A stretch of DNA of 64,000 nucleotides, taken from G963674685 sp963674685 (GTDB taxonomy: Bacteria > Lernaellota > Lernaellaia > JACKCT01). How positions within the stretch are numbered: position 1 is the stretch's first letter; the number at the start of each line of letters is the position of its first letter. The stretch spans positions 434,001-498,000 of the forward strand of contig CAXXWT010000009.1 of assembly GCA_963674685.2 (NCBI GenBank), in the 5' to 3' direction. Position numbers and translations under genes: made by a program. Shown one piece after another: positions 60,869 to 64,000 of the stretch. The notes beneath the pieces were generated by a model. It did no database searches. It worked only from the letters and a program-made list of their open reading frames with translations, and was not told where the DNA came from.

Positions 60869-63586
60869 ATGAACATTTTAATGCTCCACCCGCATGATAT
60901 TTATTCCAATTCGGAGCCGTGGACCGTTCGCATCACTTACCTGGCCTCGGAATTCGTGAAAAGAGGCCACAATGTCCGCCTGATCTACCACCTGATCGAT
61001 CCCCGAATTTCTCTGGAAGACGCCACCGCCAGGCAGGAATATCCCTTCACGACGATTCCGGCTTATCGCGGACAATTCGCGCTTGTGGCCAAGATGCGCA
61101 GCGTCCTGGAATTCGCGCGCTGGGCGGATGTGATTCATTTCCAGAAGTGTTTCCCTCACGTGTCCGTTCCCGCGTTGTGGGCGGGCTATCGCCTGGGCAA
61201 GCCGGTTCATTACGACTGGGACGACTGGGAGTTCGGCATCTACAACTACAATCCCATGAATCGGTTCGTGGGTTCGATCATCGATGTTTTTGAAAAGCAC
61301 CTGCCGCGCATGGTGGATTCCATCAGCGTGGCGTCCGAATCGATCCGCCGGATGGCCATAAAACGCGGCGTCCCCGAATCACGCCTTTTCGACGGGCACG
61401 TGGGCGCGGACCTGGATCGCTTTCGCCCGGATATCGACGGCGCCCGCGTCCGCGCCGAGCATCACATCGACGGTGAGATCGTATTGTATCTGGGGCAGCT
61501 TCACGGCGCGCAGTATCTGGAGCTTTTCCTCGCATCGGCCCGCGCCGTCATGGATCGCGGCCGCACTCCGACTTTTCTTATCGTCGGCGGCGGAGAGCGT
61601 TTCGGCGAGTTGTTTCAGATCGCCGAGGATATGGGCGTGGGACACAAGGTGGTTTTCACCGGCGCCGTGGATCACGAGCTGATCCCCGAATACGTGGCGG
61701 CGGCGGACGTGGCCGTGGCCTGTTTCGCCGATACGCCGCAGGTGCGCACGAAATCGCCGTTGAAAATCTGCGAATATCTGGCGGCGGGCAAGGCTATCGT
61801 GGCTTCGCGCGTCGGCGAAGTCGTGCGCATGGTCGGCGACGCGGGAATTCTCGTTGAACCCGGCGACGCCGACGCCATTGCCGACGCGGTCGTGAGTCTT
61901 CTGGATGATCCGGACAAACGCCGCGCCATGAGCGAAAAGGCCCGGCGGCGCGCCGAAACCGAATTCAACTGGGGCGTGACGGCGGAAAGGATGCTGACCG
62001 CTTATGAGATGATCCTCGATGAATCCCGCTGGCTTTACTGGAATGTCGACAAGAAGCCCGAAGGCGATCCTTTCATGGTGACGACCTCCGGGCCGCCCAG
62101 GCCTATCCCCGCGTCGAAAATGCCCTCGCGCATTACGCCCGCCCCGCAGGCGCATCCAAAGCCGATCACGACGCCCCCATCAGCGCAATCCGAAGAGCCG
62201 GACGCCAAAAAAAAAATCCCTGAATCAGATAGCCGCGACGAAGAATCCGCTTGCGACCAAAAGCCGATAATGCCTCCAAAAGCGGATAGCGCCGACGTGT
62301 GCGGGGATGATGAACCGAATCCTTACTGCGTGGAACCGCCGAGACCGCCGCATTACAAGCTCGGCCCTTTTGCGCCGGTGAGAAAATTCATCGAAGCGAA
62401 TCTGGACGTCATGGGCGCTCTGGACGGCAAGGTGTCATTCATCGGCCCATACACGGTGCAGATTGATCCGACGGACAGCTGCCCCAATGACTGCATCGCC
62501 TGCTGGTGCCGCTCGCCGCTTCTTTTAGATAAGAAAATGCCCATGGAATTGCAGCGCAAGAGCCTGACTCTCGATCAGGTTATGGCGGTGCTGGATGATT
62601 GCGAGGCCATGGGAACGCGGGAAATATACATCGCCGGCGGCGGCGAACCCATGTCGTACCCCCACATCCTGCCGATGATCGATTCCATCAAGCGGCGCGG
62701 TTTGATATGCAACCTCAACACCAGCATGCAGAACGTGGACCGGGATGTGGTCAAGGAACTGGCGCGGATGCGCGTGGATTACATGACCGTCAGCGTCTGG
62801 GCCGCCACGCCCGAGGCGTACGTCCTGACGCACCCGAGCAAAATCGAGGAAAATTTCTGGGACCTGAAAGCGAATCTCACGCACCTCAATGAGATCAAGT
62901 GCGAGATGCCTTACATCAAAACCTACAACGTCCTGTCAAATCTGAATTTCCATGAGATAAAGGAAATGGTGGATTTCGCTATCGACACGAAATCCGAAAG
63001 CGTCGAATTCACCATGGTGGATACGATCCCCGCGCGAACCGACGCGCTGCTTCTGGACGACAAGCAACAGCAATGGCTTTTTGAGGAAGCGCAGCGCATC
63101 AGGAAATGGATCGTGGACGATGAAAAGGAAAGCCGCGTGCACCTGTTCATGTTCGATCAGTTTCTGCGGCGAATTTCCGGGGGGCATACGACGACGGGCC
63201 AGCACGATAAAACGATCGTGGAATCCCTGCCGTGCACGGTGGGGTGGCAGTTCGCCCGCGTTCTGGCCAACGGCAATATCAATTCCTGCTTGAAGGCCCA
63301 TCGCATACCCACGGGAAGCCTGGCCGATAGTTCTTTCAAGAAAATCTGGACGGGGACGGCGCAAAAGGAGTTTCGGAAAAAAACCAATGTCTTTTCGAAA
63401 AACGATCCGTGGTTTTCCAATATCGGCAACGACCCGGATGCAAAGTGCGGATGCCACAAGGCCTGCGACGATCTGGGACGCCTCACGCATCTATACGGGC
63501 GCATACAGAGCATGTCGACTTTTAAAAAGATCGTGCTGAAAAGCGCGCAATTGTATTTGAGGATGACCGGCCGGTATCTACGCTAG
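60869..63586 (+). CDS. Fusion of GT4 glycosyltransferase and radical SAM/SPASM-like enzyme
   Basis: 905 residues in one frame. Residues 1 to 385 are a GT-B family 4 glycosyltransferase (MNILMLHPHDIYSNSEPWTV; donor site VRTKSPLKICEYLAAGKAIVASRVGEVVRM, with the EX7E-like region). Residues about 400 to 490 are a Pro/Asp/Glu/Lys-rich linker that includes an A10 tract. Residues about 510 to 905 form a radical SAM domain with cluster motif DSCPNDCIACWC (CxxxCxxC), AGGGEPMSYPHILPM, and a C-terminal Cys-rich part (SCLKAH, CGCHKACDDLG) like a SPASM auxiliary-cluster domain. Joining these two activities is unusual. Substrate unknown; modification of a sugar or a peptide followed by glycosylation, or the reverse, is inferred. 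Confidence 0.88.
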   Translation: MNILMLHPHDIYSNSEPWTVRITYLASEFVKRGHNVRLIYHLIDPRISLEDATARQEYPFTTIPAYRGQFALVAKMRSVLEFARWADVIHFQKCFPHVSVPALWAGYRLGKPVHYDWDDWEFGIYNYNPMNRFVGSIIDVFEKHLPRMVDSISVASESIRRMAIKRGVPESRLFDGHVGADLDRFRPDIDGARVRAEHHIDGEIVLYLGQLHGAQYLELFLASARAVMDRGRTPTFLIVGGGERFGELFQIAEDMGVGHKVVFTGAVDHELIPEYVAAADVAVACFADTPQVRTKSPLKICEYLAAGKAIVASRVGEVVRMVGDAGILVEPGDADAIADAVVSLLDDPDKRRAMSEKARRRAETEFNWGVTAERMLTAYEMILDESRWLYWNVDKKPEGDPFMVTTSGPPRPIPASKMPSRITPAPQAHPKPITTPPSAQSEEPDAKKKIPESDSRDEESACDQKPIMPPKADSADVCGDDEPNPYCVEPPRPPHYKLGPFAPVRKFIEANLDVMGALDGKVSFIGPYTVQIDPTDSCPNDCIACWCRSPLLLDKKMPMELQRKSLTLDQVMAVLDDCEAMGTREIYIAGGGEPMSYPHILPMIDSIKRRGLICNLNTSMQNVDRDVVKELARMRVDYMTVSVWAATPEAYVLTHPSKIEENFWDLKANLTHLNEIKCEMPYIKTYNVLSNLNFHEIKEMVDFAIDTKSESVEFTMVDTIPARTDALLLDDKQQQWLFEEAQRIRKWIVDDEKESRVHLFMFDQFLRRISGGHTTTGQHDKTIVESLPCTVGWQFARVLANGNINSCLKAHRIPTGSLADSSFKKIWTGTAQKEFRKKTNVFSKNDPWFSNIGNDPDAKCGCHKACDDLGRLTHLYGRIQSMSTFKKIVLKSAQLYLRMTGRYLR

Positions 63587-63614
63587 CTTCTCATCTTTTA
63601 TAAAAGGACCGCTC

Positions 63615-64000
63615 ATGGGCGATTTTATCTATTCGGATGATCGAAACGGAAGGCGATGGAAAGTCGGCCGGCCGGACTTTCGTGTGGATACGCCCGATCA
63701 TCCGGAAAAGGAAATTGCGCGCCTTCTAAGCGAAAGAAAAGTCGTGGGCGTGTTTTGGGGCTCAAGTGAATTCGGTCCAAGAGCTCTTGGCAACCGTTCC
63801 ATCCTGGCGGACCCGCGCTGGGAAGGCATGAAGGATTACATCAACGAGCGCGTCAAGCATCGGCAATGGTTTCGGCCCTATGCGCCCATGGTGCTGGAGG
63901 AAAAAGCGTCTCAGTGGTTTCGCATGGACGCGCCAAGCCCGCACATGCTGATCGTCGCCGAAGTTCTGGAGGATAAACGGGATGCCATCCCCGCCGTCAC
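63615..64000 (+). CDS. Stand-alone carbamoyltransferase C-terminal domain, cut by window end
   Basis: Starts at ATG 63615, with AAAGGA eight bases upstream and 28 bases after the fusion gene. After about 40 residues it enters the NodU/CmcH C-terminal domain: SSEFGPRALGNRSILADP and VKHRQWFRPYAPMVLEEK, matching the equivalent parts of the 22049 protein. The N-terminal Kae1-like domain (about 350 residues, with the HxxxH metal site) is absent, since the upstream DNA encodes the fusion protein. It continues past the window. It may be a separated subunit that works with another protein, or a domain with a new role. At least 128 residues are visible. Confidence 0.82.
   Translation, partial: MGDFIYSDDRNGRRWKVGRPDFRVDTPDHPEKEIARLLSERKVVGVFWGSSEFGPRALGNRSILADPRWEGMKDYINERVKHRQWFRPYAPMVLEEKASQWFRMDAPSPHMLIVAEVLEDKRDAIPAV

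Overview
The window looks like a chromosomal segment of a Gram-negative bacterium of the broad deltaproteobacterial type (Desulfobacterota, Myxococcota or a neighbouring phylum). This rests on three things: a pilB-pilT-pilC-pilS-pilR-pilA order with a sigma-54 pilA promoter, an lpxD-lpxA-Gfo/Idh-lpxI-lpxB-msbA-waaA envelope run downstream of lolCD-bamA-skp, and lipoproteins with poly-Asp linkers. The lineage is inferred from gene order and protein style, not from a marker-gene search. I saw no tRNA, rRNA or CRISPR array.

Layout. 1-6260: end of the spc/alpha ribosomal operon (secY-adk-map-rpmJ-rpsM-rpsK-rpsD-rpoA-rplQ), closed by an intrinsic terminator; infA is absent from its usual place and L17 has a long acidic tail. 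6289-6861: a TlpA-like thioredoxin. 6935-15056: type IV pilus ATPases, platform, PilSR two-component system, and pilin with a textbook sigma-54 promoter and a candidate PilR site. 15126-18662: a TPR membrane protein, a secretin fragment without its pore domain, and a convergent poly-Asp lipoprotein. 18989-29714: an accessory cluster that I cannot match to a named pathway. It holds two paralogous PP-loop ATPases with a CLGC motif, a large TPR protein, a NodU-type carbamoyltransferase, a GT2 glycosyltransferase, a NodB-like deacetylase, a frameshifted membrane/beta-propeller gene, a 48-residue membrane peptide and a B12-type radical SAM enzyme. 29712-31729: an IS630-family element inserted in a heptamer array, then a VapBC-like pair and an octamer array. 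31844-37821: tgt-yajC-secD-secF-recJ. 38082-42213: a GT2 enzyme, a GAF-GGDEF diguanylate cyclase and an SH3/DUF4384-like exported protein. 42401-60496: a tightly packed envelope run, lysS-lolC-lolD-bamA-skp-lpxD-lpxA-Gfo/Idh-lpxI-outer-membrane barrel-(PAP2::lpxB)-msbA-GT39-waaA. 60613-60791: a rod-shaped inverted-repeat RNA candidate. 60869-64000: a GT4::radical-SAM fusion followed by a carbamoyltransferase C-terminal domain without its N-terminal partner.

How the parts fit. Most of the window serves the cell envelope: protein export (SecY, YajC, SecDF), outer-membrane biogenesis (LolCD, BamA, Skp), lipid A synthesis and flipping (LpxD, LpxA, LpxI, LpxB, MsbA, WaaA) and pili. The accessory loci at 18989-29714 and 60869-64000 share a parts list (carbamoyltransferase, glycosyltransferase, radical SAM) and probably make or decorate a surface glycan or small molecule; this is inference. 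The strongest candidates for something undescribed are the GT4::radical-SAM fusion with its A10 tract and orphan carbamoyltransferase domain, the PP-loop/NodU/deacetylase/radical-SAM cluster, the PAP2::LpxB fusion, and the rod RNA.
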